Assembly (NCBI RefSeq): GCF_004118325.1
Contig: NZ_RDFA01000003.1
Coordinates: 62,001 to 126,000 of the forward strand
DNA: 64,000 nt
DNA from: Halorientalis pallida
GTDB lineage: Archaea; Halobacteriota; Halobacteria; Halobacteriales; Haloarculaceae
Direction: 5' to 3'
The translations under genes were made by a program, and so were the position numbers. Below the pieces are notes generated by a model. That model was not told the origin of the DNA. It was given only the letters and a program-made list of their open reading frames with translations, and ran no database searches. Shown in pieces: positions 34,325-42,141 of the stretch (the first letter of the stretch is position 1; every line of letters begins with the position of its first letter).

Positions 34325-34651
34325 ATGGGAGTTCGGCCACCACAACAGGACGACGACGAACCGGATGCCATCGAGTTCGGCATCGCGGCGCTGGACGCCC
34401 GGCTTTCGGAGGCAGGGGTGGCGTTCCCGGCGGACAAAGACAGCATCGTCGCCGCGCTCGGCGACCGCAAGATCCCCTACAACGCGACTGGGAACAAGGT
34501 CACCATCGCGGAGGCCATCGACCGTTCGGGCAAGGAGTACTTCGAGACCGAACAGGAACTCCTGAACGCCCTCCACCCCGTGTTCGAGGAGATGCGCGAG
34601 TCGGCCTCGTCGAGCGTGCTGATGCAGTTGCGAGCGCTCGTCCCCTTCTAA
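34325..34651 (+). CDS. conserved haloarchaeal protein, 108 aa
   Basis: An acidic soluble protein. The N-terminus is disordered (QQDDDEPDAIEFG) and a compact domain follows with LSEAGVAFPADKDSIVAALGDRKIPYNATGNKVTIAEAI and ELLNALHPVFEEM. The pattern is that of small haloarchaeal DUFs of unknown function. The stop overlaps the stop of aglJ by 4 bases, convergent. Confidence 0.7.
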   Translation: MGVRPPQQDDDEPDAIEFGIAALDARLSEAGVAFPADKDSIVAALGDRKIPYNATGNKVTIAEAIDRSGKEYFETEQELLNALHPVFEEMRESASSSVLMQLRALVPF

Positions 34652-35691
34652 TTGCGTTCGCCGGCGGACGCCAGTTCGTCGGTCTCCGGATCGGCGTCCG
34701 CGCCGGCCGCTGTGTCGGCCGGGGTACCGTCGGCGGGGCCGTCGCCCGTCCTGTCGGGCCGGTCACCGCCGAGTTGCTCGGCCAGTTCCTCGAGCCGGCG
34801 GGTCTGTTCACGGTTCAGCGCGACGATCATGTCCGAGAGGACGCCGAAGATCAGCAACTGAACCCCGACGAGAATCGAGAAGACGCTGACGATAGCGATC
34901 ACCTCGTGTGACGTCCGGGGCGGGACGAACCAGTCGTACGCGACGTACCCGCCGAGGACGAATCCGACGAGCGAGCTGAGCGCGCCGACACTCCCGAAGT
35001 AGAACAGTGGGTTGTTCGTCTTGGCCATCTGGTACAGCGTCAGGATGATGGTCGCCCCGTCCCGGAACGGGTGGAGGTTCGTCTCCGACTCGTCGGGCCG
35101 GGCCTCGTACCGGATCGGGACGACTTCCGTCCGGACGCCGTGTTTGACACACTCGACGGCCATCTCCGTCTCGATGCCGAACCCCGATTCGGTGAGCGAG
35201 AGTCGCTCGGCCGACTCGCGGGTGAACGCACGGTAGCCGCTCAGGATGTCTTCGAGGTTCCGGCCGTGGATCCAGCGGAACGCCCGGTTGATGATCCCGT
35301 TGCCGGTGCGATTGAGTCGGGACATCGCGCCCGCCTCCATGTCCGCGAACCGGTCGCCGATGACGTGTTCGGCACGCCCGGAGAACAACGGTTCGAGCAT
35401 CGCCTCGGCGTCTTCGACGCGATAGGTAGCGTCACCGTCGAGCATCAGGACGTACGGGGCCTCGATCTGCCGAAGTGCCTCGCGGACTGCCTGTCCCTTC
35501 CCCGTCCCGGACTGGACGATCACCCGAGCCCCGTGATCGCGGGCGATCTCTCGGGTCCCGTCGGTGGAGTCGCCGTCGATCACGAGGATGTTCTCGAAGC
35601 CGTGCTCGGAGAACGAATCGAGGACGGTGCCGATAGTCTCGGCCTCGTTGAGCGTCGGCACCAGCACACAGACCTCCGAGCGGTCGGCCAT
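34648..35691 (-). CDS. aglJ: dolichol-phosphate glycosyltransferase, AglJ type
   Basis: This 347-aa family 2 glycosyltransferase adds the first sugar to dolichol phosphate in haloarchaeal N-glycosylation. It opens MADRSEVCVLVPTLNEAETIGTVLDSF, has a DxD metal site in YVLMLDGDATYR, the acceptor region GNGIINRAFRWIHGRNLEDILSGYRAF and two C-terminal membrane helices (about residues 220-245 and 262-290). A 55-residue acidic tail follows. It lies behind the 37-aa gene, and the TACT-N8-GAGTA palindrome lies at the head of this pair, so control by a TrmB-type regulator is plausible. Confidence 0.88.
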   Translation of the reverse strand: MADRSEVCVLVPTLNEAETIGTVLDSFSEHGFENILVIDGDSTDGTREIARDHGARVIVQSGTGKGQAVREALRQIEAPYVLMLDGDATYRVEDAEAMLEPLFSGRAEHVIGDRFADMEAGAMSRLNRTGNGIINRAFRWIHGRNLEDILSGYRAFTRESAERLSLTESGFGIETEMAVECVKHGVRTEVVPIRYEARPDESETNLHPFRDGATIILTLYQMAKTNNPLFYFGSVGALSSLVGFVLGGYVAYDWFVPPRTSHEVIAIVSVFSILVGVQLLIFGVLSDMIVALNREQTRRLEELAEQLGGDRPDRTGDGPADGTPADTAAGADADPETDELASAGERN

Positions 35692-35765
35692 CGTCGCTCT
35701 ATCGTTACGGCGACCGCAAAAAGGTACGGTTCCCGACTGCGGAACCGACCCCGGACAAGACGGCT

Positions 35766-35879
35766 TCACTCCTCGTCGCGGTGGTCGCTCATGTGTTCCC
35801 ACATTTCGGTACACCCGCACCCGTCGCTCACGTCCTCCAGATGCTCGTCGGCGTCCTGTTGTGGCCGGTCGTTCGACAT
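35766..35879 (-). CDS. 37-aa small protein upstream of aglJ
   Basis: The frame has haloarchaeal codon use, an acidic N-terminus (MSNDRPQQDADEHLEDV), a CGC motif and the tail WEHMSDHRDEE. With two Cys and two His it could bind a metal as a dimer. It lies 74 bases before aglJ and directly behind the TrmB-like palindrome. Function unknown. Confidence 0.6.
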   Translation of the reverse strand: MSNDRPQQDADEHLEDVSDGCGCTEMWEHMSDHRDEE

Positions 35880-35880
35880 A

Positions 35881-35901
35881 GTTACTCAGTCTGTGAGTAA
35901 C
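35881..35901. promoter_or_regulatory. TrmB-type operator, GTTACTCA-N5-TGAGTAAC
   Basis: This perfect 8-bp palindrome contains TACT-N8-GAGTA, the site reported for the sugar-responsive regulator TrmB in Halobacterium. It lies 2-22 bases before the ATG of the small gene preceding aglJ, i.e. over its promoter (a repressing position). For the TrmB-family gene on the other strand it sits about 20 bases upstream of the TATA region GTAAATA (an activating position). Confidence 0.75.
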
Positions 35902-35968
35902 TTGTTTGGCTACGGATCGTAAATACCTTTCGGCGATTTTACAAGGCCGGCCGGCGACAAGCCGATAC

Positions 35969-36829
35969 ATGACCGACGAAGCGGTCGGCCTGCTGGATCG
36001 GCTCGGCCTCACGGAGTACGAGGCGACGGCGTTGCAGGAGTTGCTGACGCTGGGACGGACGACGGCCCCGAACCTGGCGCAGGCGACGGGCATCCCGAAG
36101 GCCCGTATCTACGGCGTACTGGACTCGCTGTCGGACCGAGGGTTCATCAAGATCATCCCCGGTCGGCCGAAGGAGTACCAGCCAAAGTCCCCGGAAGAGA
36201 TCCTCGACCGGGCCGAGGAGAACCGTCGCCAGGAGTTCGAGGGGTTCGTCCAGGAACTGGAGGCCGTCCGTGCGGCGTTCCTCGCGGAGTTTCGGCCCCG
36301 TTTCGAGCGCGCCAGTGAGGACATCACGCCCACAGAGGAACTGTTCCACGTCGTCGACGTGGGCCAGCCCAGCGAACGGGAGACCCGCCAGCTCTACCAC
36401 GAAGCCGACGACCGGGTCCGGATCATCACCAAGAGCTTCGAGTACTTCGACGCCGTTCGACCGGCCTTCGAGGACGCCATCGACCGCGGGATCGACGTGG
36501 ACGCGCTCTTTCTCCACCCCGACCTCCTGGAAGCCGAGAACCGTCCGATTCAGGCCGAGATCGTCGAGCGGATACGCTCGGAGTTCCCTACGGTCGATCT
36601 CCGGTTCAGCAGTGAGAAACTCCCCTGGCGCGGGACCGTCACCGACCCGAGCATGGACTACGAGACCGGCCGCGCGATCATCCTCGTCGAGGAGAAAGAC
36701 GTCCCCCTCCATATGCGACAGGCCGCGCTGACCGACAACGGGTCGTTCGTCGCCGGGCTCCAGCGGTACTTCGAACTCGTCTGGGAACACGAGAGCGAAC
36801 CGCCGTCAGCACTGGACGACTACTCCTGA
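35969..36829 (+). CDS. TrmB-family transcriptional regulator
   Basis: This 286-aa protein has the N-terminal TrmB winged helix (LLDRLGLTEYEATALQELLTLGRTTAPNLAQATGIPKARIYGVLDSLSDRGFI, about residues 6-58). A helical coiled linker (75-115) and a C-terminal effector domain of the phospholipase-D-like/TrmB type (about 135-275, DDRVRIITKSFEYFDAVRPAFEDA) follow. TrmB proteins sense sugars or metabolites. A perfect TrmB-type palindrome lies 70 bases upstream. Its end overlaps the first sulfatase-like gene by 10 bases, convergent. It probably controls the glycosylation genes beside it; that is inference. Confidence 0.88.
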   Translation: MTDEAVGLLDRLGLTEYEATALQELLTLGRTTAPNLAQATGIPKARIYGVLDSLSDRGFIKIIPGRPKEYQPKSPEEILDRAEENRRQEFEGFVQELEAVRAAFLAEFRPRFERASEDITPTEELFHVVDVGQPSERETRQLYHEADDRVRIITKSFEYFDAVRPAFEDAIDRGIDVDALFLHPDLLEAENRPIQAEIVERIRSEFPTVDLRFSSEKLPWRGTVTDPSMDYETGRAIILVEEKDVPLHMRQAALTDNGSFVAGLQRYFELVWEHESEPPSALDDYS

Positions 36830-38190
36830 TAGCCGAGGTTCCGGAGTCGCTCTTTGATCTCGTCGTCCATCTCGACGGATTCCACGTCGGTGTCGGTCGA
36901 TTCGATGTCCGCTTCCAGGTCGTCGACGACACGGCGCATCCCGTCGAGCACGTCCGGGTCCGCGTGGTCGGCGGCGAGCAGATTCGACCGCTCGTCCGGG
37001 TCGGCCTGCAGGTCGTACAGCTCCTCGGCGTCGTGGACGTAGTCCCGGATGTACTTCCAGTCGGCCGTCCGGTAGGCGAAGCGTTCGGTTCCAGTGGGCA
37101 CGTCGTACCAGCTCCCACAGACACCCTCACGCTCCCAGTCCTCGGGCCGCCCCTCGAGGAGCGGCTCCAGCGGATGCCCCCAGAAGTTCTCCGGCAGTGT
37201 CTCGACGCCGGCCAGCGTCGCCGCCGTCGGCGCGATATCCATGAGCCCGACCATCTCGTCGTGGGTGCCCGACGAACCCCCGTCGTAGACGATCAGCGGG
37301 ACGTGCATCACTTCGTCGTAGAAGCGGTTCTGGTGGAAGAACTCGCCGTGGTCGCGGAACTCCTCGCCGTGGTCGGCCGTGACGATGGCCGTCCAGTCGT
37401 CCCACTGGGTTTCGAGCGAGGAGAGCAACCGGCCGATCTGGGCGTCGGTGTATCTGATCTCGCCGTCGTACAGGTCGATCAGCGTCTGGAGTTCGTCCTC
37501 GGTAACGTCCTCGTCGTTCTCCATCATCTTCGGCCGGAGTTTGACGCCTTCGCGGCGACTGATGTCGGAGTATATCTGGTGCTCCTCGGGCGGCGAGTAG
37601 GGGTGGTGGGGGTCCATGTAGTGGACCCAGAGGAAGGTCGGGCGGTCGTCCTGGTCGGCGGCCCACTCCAGTGCCCGGTCGGTGATGTCTTCGGCCGAGA
37701 CGTAGTACGAGCCGACGTCGACGCCCGCGGCCTTCTCGGTGCCCTGGTACAGTTTTTCGAGCGCGCGGTAGGCGAGGCCGTCCGAATCGAGATTGTCCTT
37801 GACGGCCTGCCGGAGCCGGGTCATCAGCGACGGGTCGGCCCGGGAGTCGTACAGCGTGTCGAAGCCGCGTTCGTAGCCGAATTCGGCGCTCAGGTAGAGA
37901 TTGGAGTGGAATCCCCCGGTAGCGTACCCCTGTTCGGAGAGGACCTCCGAGACGAGCGTCCGATTTTCGGAGAGGCGCTCGAAGCCCCCGTACATCAGCG
38001 GGTGTGACGAGGTCATTATCGCGGGGAACGACGGCCGGGTGGCACAGGCGTGGGTGAACGCGGCGCTGAACCGGTGCCCGTCCTCGGCGTACCCGTCGAG
38101 TTCCGGCGTCGTGTCCCGGCCGTACCCGTAACACCCCACGTGATCCGCCCGGAGCGAGTCGACCGTCACCAGGACGACGTTCTGGGCCAT
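36820..38190 (-). CDS. sulfatase-like alkaline-phosphatase-superfamily protein (1 of 4)
   Basis: This 456-aa protein opens MAQNVVLVTVDSLRADHVGCYGYGRDTTPELD, with a metal-binding Asp at residue 11. The nucleophile position is Thr 51 (ATRPSFP), not the Cys of formylglycine sulfatases. The second metal site is TADHGEEFRDHGEF near residue 270. It ends LRNLGYQE. It may cleave or transfer phosphate, phospho-alcohol or sulfate groups on surface glycans. The mRNA is leaderless, with a CTAAAT box about 26 bases upstream. It lies in the N-glycosylation region. Confidence 0.85.
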   Translation of the reverse strand: MAQNVVLVTVDSLRADHVGCYGYGRDTTPELDGYAEDGHRFSAAFTHACATRPSFPAIMTSSHPLMYGGFERLSENRTLVSEVLSEQGYATGGFHSNLYLSAEFGYERGFDTLYDSRADPSLMTRLRQAVKDNLDSDGLAYRALEKLYQGTEKAAGVDVGSYYVSAEDITDRALEWAADQDDRPTFLWVHYMDPHHPYSPPEEHQIYSDISRREGVKLRPKMMENDEDVTEDELQTLIDLYDGEIRYTDAQIGRLLSSLETQWDDWTAIVTADHGEEFRDHGEFFHQNRFYDEVMHVPLIVYDGGSSGTHDEMVGLMDIAPTAATLAGVETLPENFWGHPLEPLLEGRPEDWEREGVCGSWYDVPTGTERFAYRTADWKYIRDYVHDAEELYDLQADPDERSNLLAADHADPDVLDGMRRVVDDLEADIESTDTDVESVEMDDEIKERLRNLGYQE

Positions 38191-38256
38191 GGAGCAGTGT
38201 TGCTAACGTCCCGATTTAGTCCCTTCCCTTCAGCGCGGCGACCGATCGCGGAGTCC

Positions 38257-39708
38257 TCATGGAACGACCTTCCCCAGCAGGCCGCCCGAGACGTTTCGCA
38301 ACGTCGCCCGGTGGTGTTCGCTGACCGCCAGCAGGACGACCCCGTAGACCGCTGCACCAGCCCCGACCAGAGCGACCACATACACCCACGAGCGCACCGG
38401 GACTACCTGTCGCAGTCCCAGGATCGCACCCGCCATGACGACGCCGCTCACCAGCTGGTGGAGCAGTGGCTTCGGAACGATGGTGAGCGACGGCACTTTC
38501 ACCTTGACGACGTAGACCGACAGCGCGTACGTGACGAACTGAGCGATGGTCGAGCCCACGACGACGCCGAGTGGCCCCATCACGAAGAACAGCCCGACGC
38601 TGCCCACGACGTTCGTGACGAACTTCACCAACGAGATTCGGAAACTGGTGTAGGGCATGTCGAGGCCGTTGATCGCGGAGGCGAAGACCTGTTCCTGCGT
38701 GATGAGCAACCGATAGAGTGCGATCAACACGAGGAACGTGCCGGCCGCGGCGTACTTCGGCTCGTAGGCGGTGACCAGAATCTCCCGGCCGAGGATGAGC
38801 GCGCCGAAAAACAGCGGGACCGACAGGACGCTGCTGTACGAGGCGGCGTGGCGCAGTCGTTCCGCGACCGCCTCGCCCCGGCTGTGCAGGTCGCTGATGT
38901 CGCCGTAGGCCCCGTTCGAGATCAGCTGCGTGACGAAGATCGCCGGCGCGGAGATGCGGAGGGCGACGTTGTAGTACCCGACGAACGCGCTCGTCGCCAG
39001 GACGCCGATCAGGATAGTGTCGATCCGCCCCATCATCGTGTTGAGCATACTCTGGGGAAATTTCGGCTTGGCGAACGTCCAGATCCGACGGACGGTCGCG
39101 CGGGTCGGCAGTTGCGGTCGGACGCCGATGAGCCGGAAGGGCAGCGGCGCGACCACGACGAGCGCGAGCGCCGTCCCCAACACGAGGCCGCCGGCCTCGT
39201 AGCCCAGGACGACGAGTCCGATCTGTCCGACGTACTTCAGGACGGTCTTGAGGAGGTCGATCCAGCTGTGGTACCCGAAGTTCGGCCGGACGCTGAGGAT
39301 CATCCCCGTCTGCTGGGTGAGGTTCAGGCCGACGAACAGCGCGGCCAGTACCGGCCAGTGCTGTTCGAGCCCGTCGACAGGGACGTATCCCGCCCCGAAC
39401 TCACCGACGAGCGCGATCACCGCGACGCCGAAGGCGGTGAACAGCGCGAGACCGAGCGCGTACGCACCCATGATCTCGCCTTCCTCGGCCTCGCTCTCGG
39501 TGATGCGTTTGCGACAGCCCTCGACCCAGCCACCGAAGGGGTTGTTCAGCGTGTCGGCCACGCCGTAGATGAAAAAGTACAGCCCGTAGACTTCCGGAAT
39601 GGTCATCCGGGCGACGACGACGGTCCCGACCAGCCCCAGGGCCGCCGTCAGGAGCCGACCGACGAACCCGAACCCGACCTGCTCGCCGAAGTCCGAGCGA
39701 TCACTCAT
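38257..39708 (-). CDS. polysaccharide flippase (MOP/Wzx-like)
   Basis: This 483-aa protein has about 12-14 membrane helices and the layout of the MOP exporter family. The N-terminal segment is VGFGFVGRLLTAALGLVGTVVVARM, the central one SMLNTMMGRIDTILIGVLATSAFVGYYNVALRI, and the C-terminal polysaccharide-synthesis C domain follows. Such proteins move lipid-linked glycans across the membrane; AglR of Haloferax is of this type. Its position among glycosyltransferases and aglB supports a role in flipping the dolichol-linked glycan. Confidence 0.88.
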   Translation of the reverse strand: MSDRSDFGEQVGFGFVGRLLTAALGLVGTVVVARMTIPEVYGLYFFIYGVADTLNNPFGGWVEGCRKRITESEAEEGEIMGAYALGLALFTAFGVAVIALVGEFGAGYVPVDGLEQHWPVLAALFVGLNLTQQTGMILSVRPNFGYHSWIDLLKTVLKYVGQIGLVVLGYEAGGLVLGTALALVVVAPLPFRLIGVRPQLPTRATVRRIWTFAKPKFPQSMLNTMMGRIDTILIGVLATSAFVGYYNVALRISAPAIFVTQLISNGAYGDISDLHSRGEAVAERLRHAASYSSVLSVPLFFGALILGREILVTAYEPKYAAAGTFLVLIALYRLLITQEQVFASAINGLDMPYTSFRISLVKFVTNVVGSVGLFFVMGPLGVVVGSTIAQFVTYALSVYVVKVKVPSLTIVPKPLLHQLVSGVVMAGAILGLRQVVPVRSWVYVVALVGAGAAVYGVVLLAVSEHHRATLRNVSGGLLGKVVP

Positions 39709-39730
39709 CGTCGTGGAGGGTGGGGGACAT

Positions 39731-40630
39731 TCAGTCGATGTAGCCGAGTTCGCGGAGCTGATCTTCGGGGATGTCGGCCCGTGTCCGCTCGGGGTCGATC
39801 TCCTGGACGTGGTCTTCGACCCACTCCTTGACGTCGAGGGCGTGTTCGGGCGGCGATCCGACCGTCGTCGAGGCGATGGCCCGCCAGGAGTGGGTGCCCG
39901 GGTCGTCGTCGTCCAGCCACGTCGTCTCCATGCCGTGGTCGCTCAGGATCAGGAGTTCGTCGTCCTCGCCCAGCGCTTCTCTCACCTCGCCGACCCGCTC
40001 GTCCACGTCCTCGTACACCTGCCGATACGCCGCTCGGTCGTCCGAGTAGATGTGGCCGAGCACGTCGATGACGTGAATGTGGGTGGCGGCGATCTGGATG
40101 TCGTGGGTGATCGCCTCGTGGACCCAGCCGAACTTGCTGGCGGCCTCGGTGTAGGTCTCCCTGATCAAGGTCTCCTCGGACATCCGGTCCTCCTTGACCT
40201 CCTCGAACAGCCCCCAAATGTAGTGCAGTGCCTCGTTGCGGTAGACCCCTGGCCAGTTGTGGACGGCCCGGTACTCCCCGTCGAGGAAGGTCGGCTCGTC
40301 CACGATCTGGAGACTCCAGTCCTGCCCCGTGTTCTGCTTGATGGCGTCCCCGATCCGACTCCGGATGTTCCCGCTGACGTTCAGGGTGTGTGCGATCCGC
40401 GAGAGCGCGGTCAGGAACTGACTGTCCCACTCCCCGTGGCCCGTCATGCCGTGTTCCGTCGGGTGGAGGCCGGTCGCGATGGAGGGCCAGGCCTCGCCCG
40501 TGTGCGGGTGTTCGAGCCTGTGCGCGACCGACTGCATCTTCGTGTGCTCGTCTAGCAGTAAGTTCTCACAGCCGAAGTCCTCCGCGTGACGGACGTCGAC
40601 GGCGTCCAGGGCCAACACGACGAGTACCAT
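39731..40630 (-). CDS. alkaline-phosphatase-superfamily protein (2 of 4), short
   Basis: This 299-aa phosphodiesterase/nucleotide-pyrophosphatase-like protein opens VLVVLALDAVDVRHAEDF. The nucleophile is Thr 44 in HTGEAWPSIATGLHPTEHG, a typical NPP/AP pattern. Metal residues recur in HVIDVLGHIYSDD and LLILSDHGMETTW. It ends LRELGYID. It is shorter than its three paralogues and closer to phosphodiesterases. A TTTATAC box 26 bases before ATG 40630 shows a leaderless start. It lies 22 bases after the flippase gene on the other side. Confidence 0.82.
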   Translation of the reverse strand: MVLVVLALDAVDVRHAEDFGCENLLLDEHTKMQSVAHRLEHPHTGEAWPSIATGLHPTEHGMTGHGEWDSQFLTALSRIAHTLNVSGNIRSRIGDAIKQNTGQDWSLQIVDEPTFLDGEYRAVHNWPGVYRNEALHYIWGLFEEVKEDRMSEETLIRETYTEAASKFGWVHEAITHDIQIAATHIHVIDVLGHIYSDDRAAYRQVYEDVDERVGEVREALGEDDELLILSDHGMETTWLDDDDPGTHSWRAIASTTVGSPPEHALDVKEWVEDHVQEIDPERTRADIPEDQLRELGYID

Positions 40631-40732
40631 ATTTGACCAGTACACCGGCGACCGTATAAAGTCGCTTTCGTCGGGCCCGAGCAGTCCCGACGGACCGACC
40701 CCGACACACCAGGCACTGCGAACGGCCACCGG

Positions 40733-42070
40733 CTACGTGTAGCCCAGGTCGTCCAGCTGATCCAGCACCGCCTCCGAGAGGTCGTCGTCGCCGGTCTGGG
40801 CGGGTCCACCCGCGAGTTCCTCTTTCAGCTCGTCCAGGCGCTCTCTCGGGTCGGCCATCGACGCGGTGCCGGTCTCGACGAACCCCTCACGAGTCTCGTA
40901 GCCGTAGAACTTCTCCGGGGCGGCGAGGCCGTACACCGGTGCCTCGAAGCTGTCGAGCGTCCGCTGGTCCACGTCTTCCGAGGCGAGACGGTCGTACTGG
41001 CGCGGCGTCAATCCCTGACACTCCGTCAGGTATACGCCGCCCTCGGCGTCGTCGAGGAGGTGCTGGCCGCGGGACTCGCCGTCGACCCCGGACAGATCCA
41101 GCACCGTCCGGTGCACGTCGAGCAGGCTCACCACGGTCTCGTCGTGGATCACCTCGCCGTCGTCCTCCGCACCCGTTACGACCAGCGGGACGTGGGTCAG
41201 CTCGGGGAAGACGCCGTAGCAGTGGTTCCACGCGCCGTGTTCACCGAACAGTTCGCCGTGATCGGAGCAGGTGATCACGTAGTCGAAGTTCGCGCGCAAC
41301 TCGTCGAAGATGTCCCGGTAGATATCGGAGAGGTACCGAACGCTGTCCTCGTAGCTCCGGCGCAGTTGCGACGAGTCCACGTCCGATTTCCCCGACACGG
41401 TCGCGCGCACGCCGTCGAACTCCGGATCGTCGGTCGTGTGGTACGCCGAGGGCGGGTTGTACGGCGCGTGGGCCTCCATCAGGTTCGCGAAGAAGAACTC
41501 GTCGTCACCGAACGAGGTGTTGCGGACGGTCTCGAGCGCGGCCTTCGCCCCGTCGTCCATCTCGAAGGGACCGAAGCCGCTGTCGTAGAACTTCAGCCGC
41601 GCGCCGTGGCGGAGCGACCGCACCGTATCACAGTCGGAGGTGACGCAGTTCCAGCCCGCTCGGAGGTAGCGGCTCACGCCCTCGCCGTGGGAGTTCGAGA
41701 TGAACACGCCCCAGTCGAACACGTCGGGATCGCCGGCGTCCAGCCGCCAGCCGCGCTCGAAGTGTTCGAACCCGCGGTCGTAGGCGAACTCGCTTGAGAC
41801 GTACGGGTTCGCGCTGAACGCCCGCGTCGTGTAGCCCGCGTCCCGCAACCGCTCGGCCAGGACCGCCCCGTCGTATGTGAGCCGCTCGTTCTCGCCCCCG
41901 ATCCCCATCTCCCCGGCGTAGTTGCCGGTGAACAGCGAGGCGTGCGCGGGGACCGTCCGGTGGCTCGTGGAGTAGGCGCGCTCGAACCGCCGGCCGGGTA
42001 GCCACTCGAAGAAGTCGTCGAAGGCGTCTTTCCGGAGAGTGTCGAGCACCACCAGAGCGACGCTTGTCAT
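40733..42070 (-). CDS. sulfatase-like alkaline-phosphatase-superfamily protein (3 of 4)
   Basis: This 445-aa protein opens TSVALVVLDTLRKDAFDDFF with metal Asp 10. The nucleophile is Thr 39 (HRTVPAHASLFTG), and the HGE motif is CSDHGELFGEHGAWNH. The end is LDDLGYT. The longer in-frame extension upstream runs antisense-like into the next gene and is rejected; ATG 42070 is used. It resembles phosphoglycerol transferases more than true sulfatases. It lies 72 bases after paralogue 4 and is probably co-transcribed with it. Confidence 0.85.
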   Translation of the reverse strand: MTSVALVVLDTLRKDAFDDFFEWLPGRRFERAYSTSHRTVPAHASLFTGNYAGEMGIGGENERLTYDGAVLAERLRDAGYTTRAFSANPYVSSEFAYDRGFEHFERGWRLDAGDPDVFDWGVFISNSHGEGVSRYLRAGWNCVTSDCDTVRSLRHGARLKFYDSGFGPFEMDDGAKAALETVRNTSFGDDEFFFANLMEAHAPYNPPSAYHTTDDPEFDGVRATVSGKSDVDSSQLRRSYEDSVRYLSDIYRDIFDELRANFDYVITCSDHGELFGEHGAWNHCYGVFPELTHVPLVVTGAEDDGEVIHDETVVSLLDVHRTVLDLSGVDGESRGQHLLDDAEGGVYLTECQGLTPRQYDRLASEDVDQRTLDSFEAPVYGLAAPEKFYGYETREGFVETGTASMADPRERLDELKEELAGGPAQTGDDDLSEAVLDQLDDLGYT

Positions 42071-42141
42071 TGGAGGAGTGGAGGGACGGGCCGGCCAAAG
42101 TATGTTCCGGTCCGGCAACCTGTCTATCGCCCCGGCGACCG

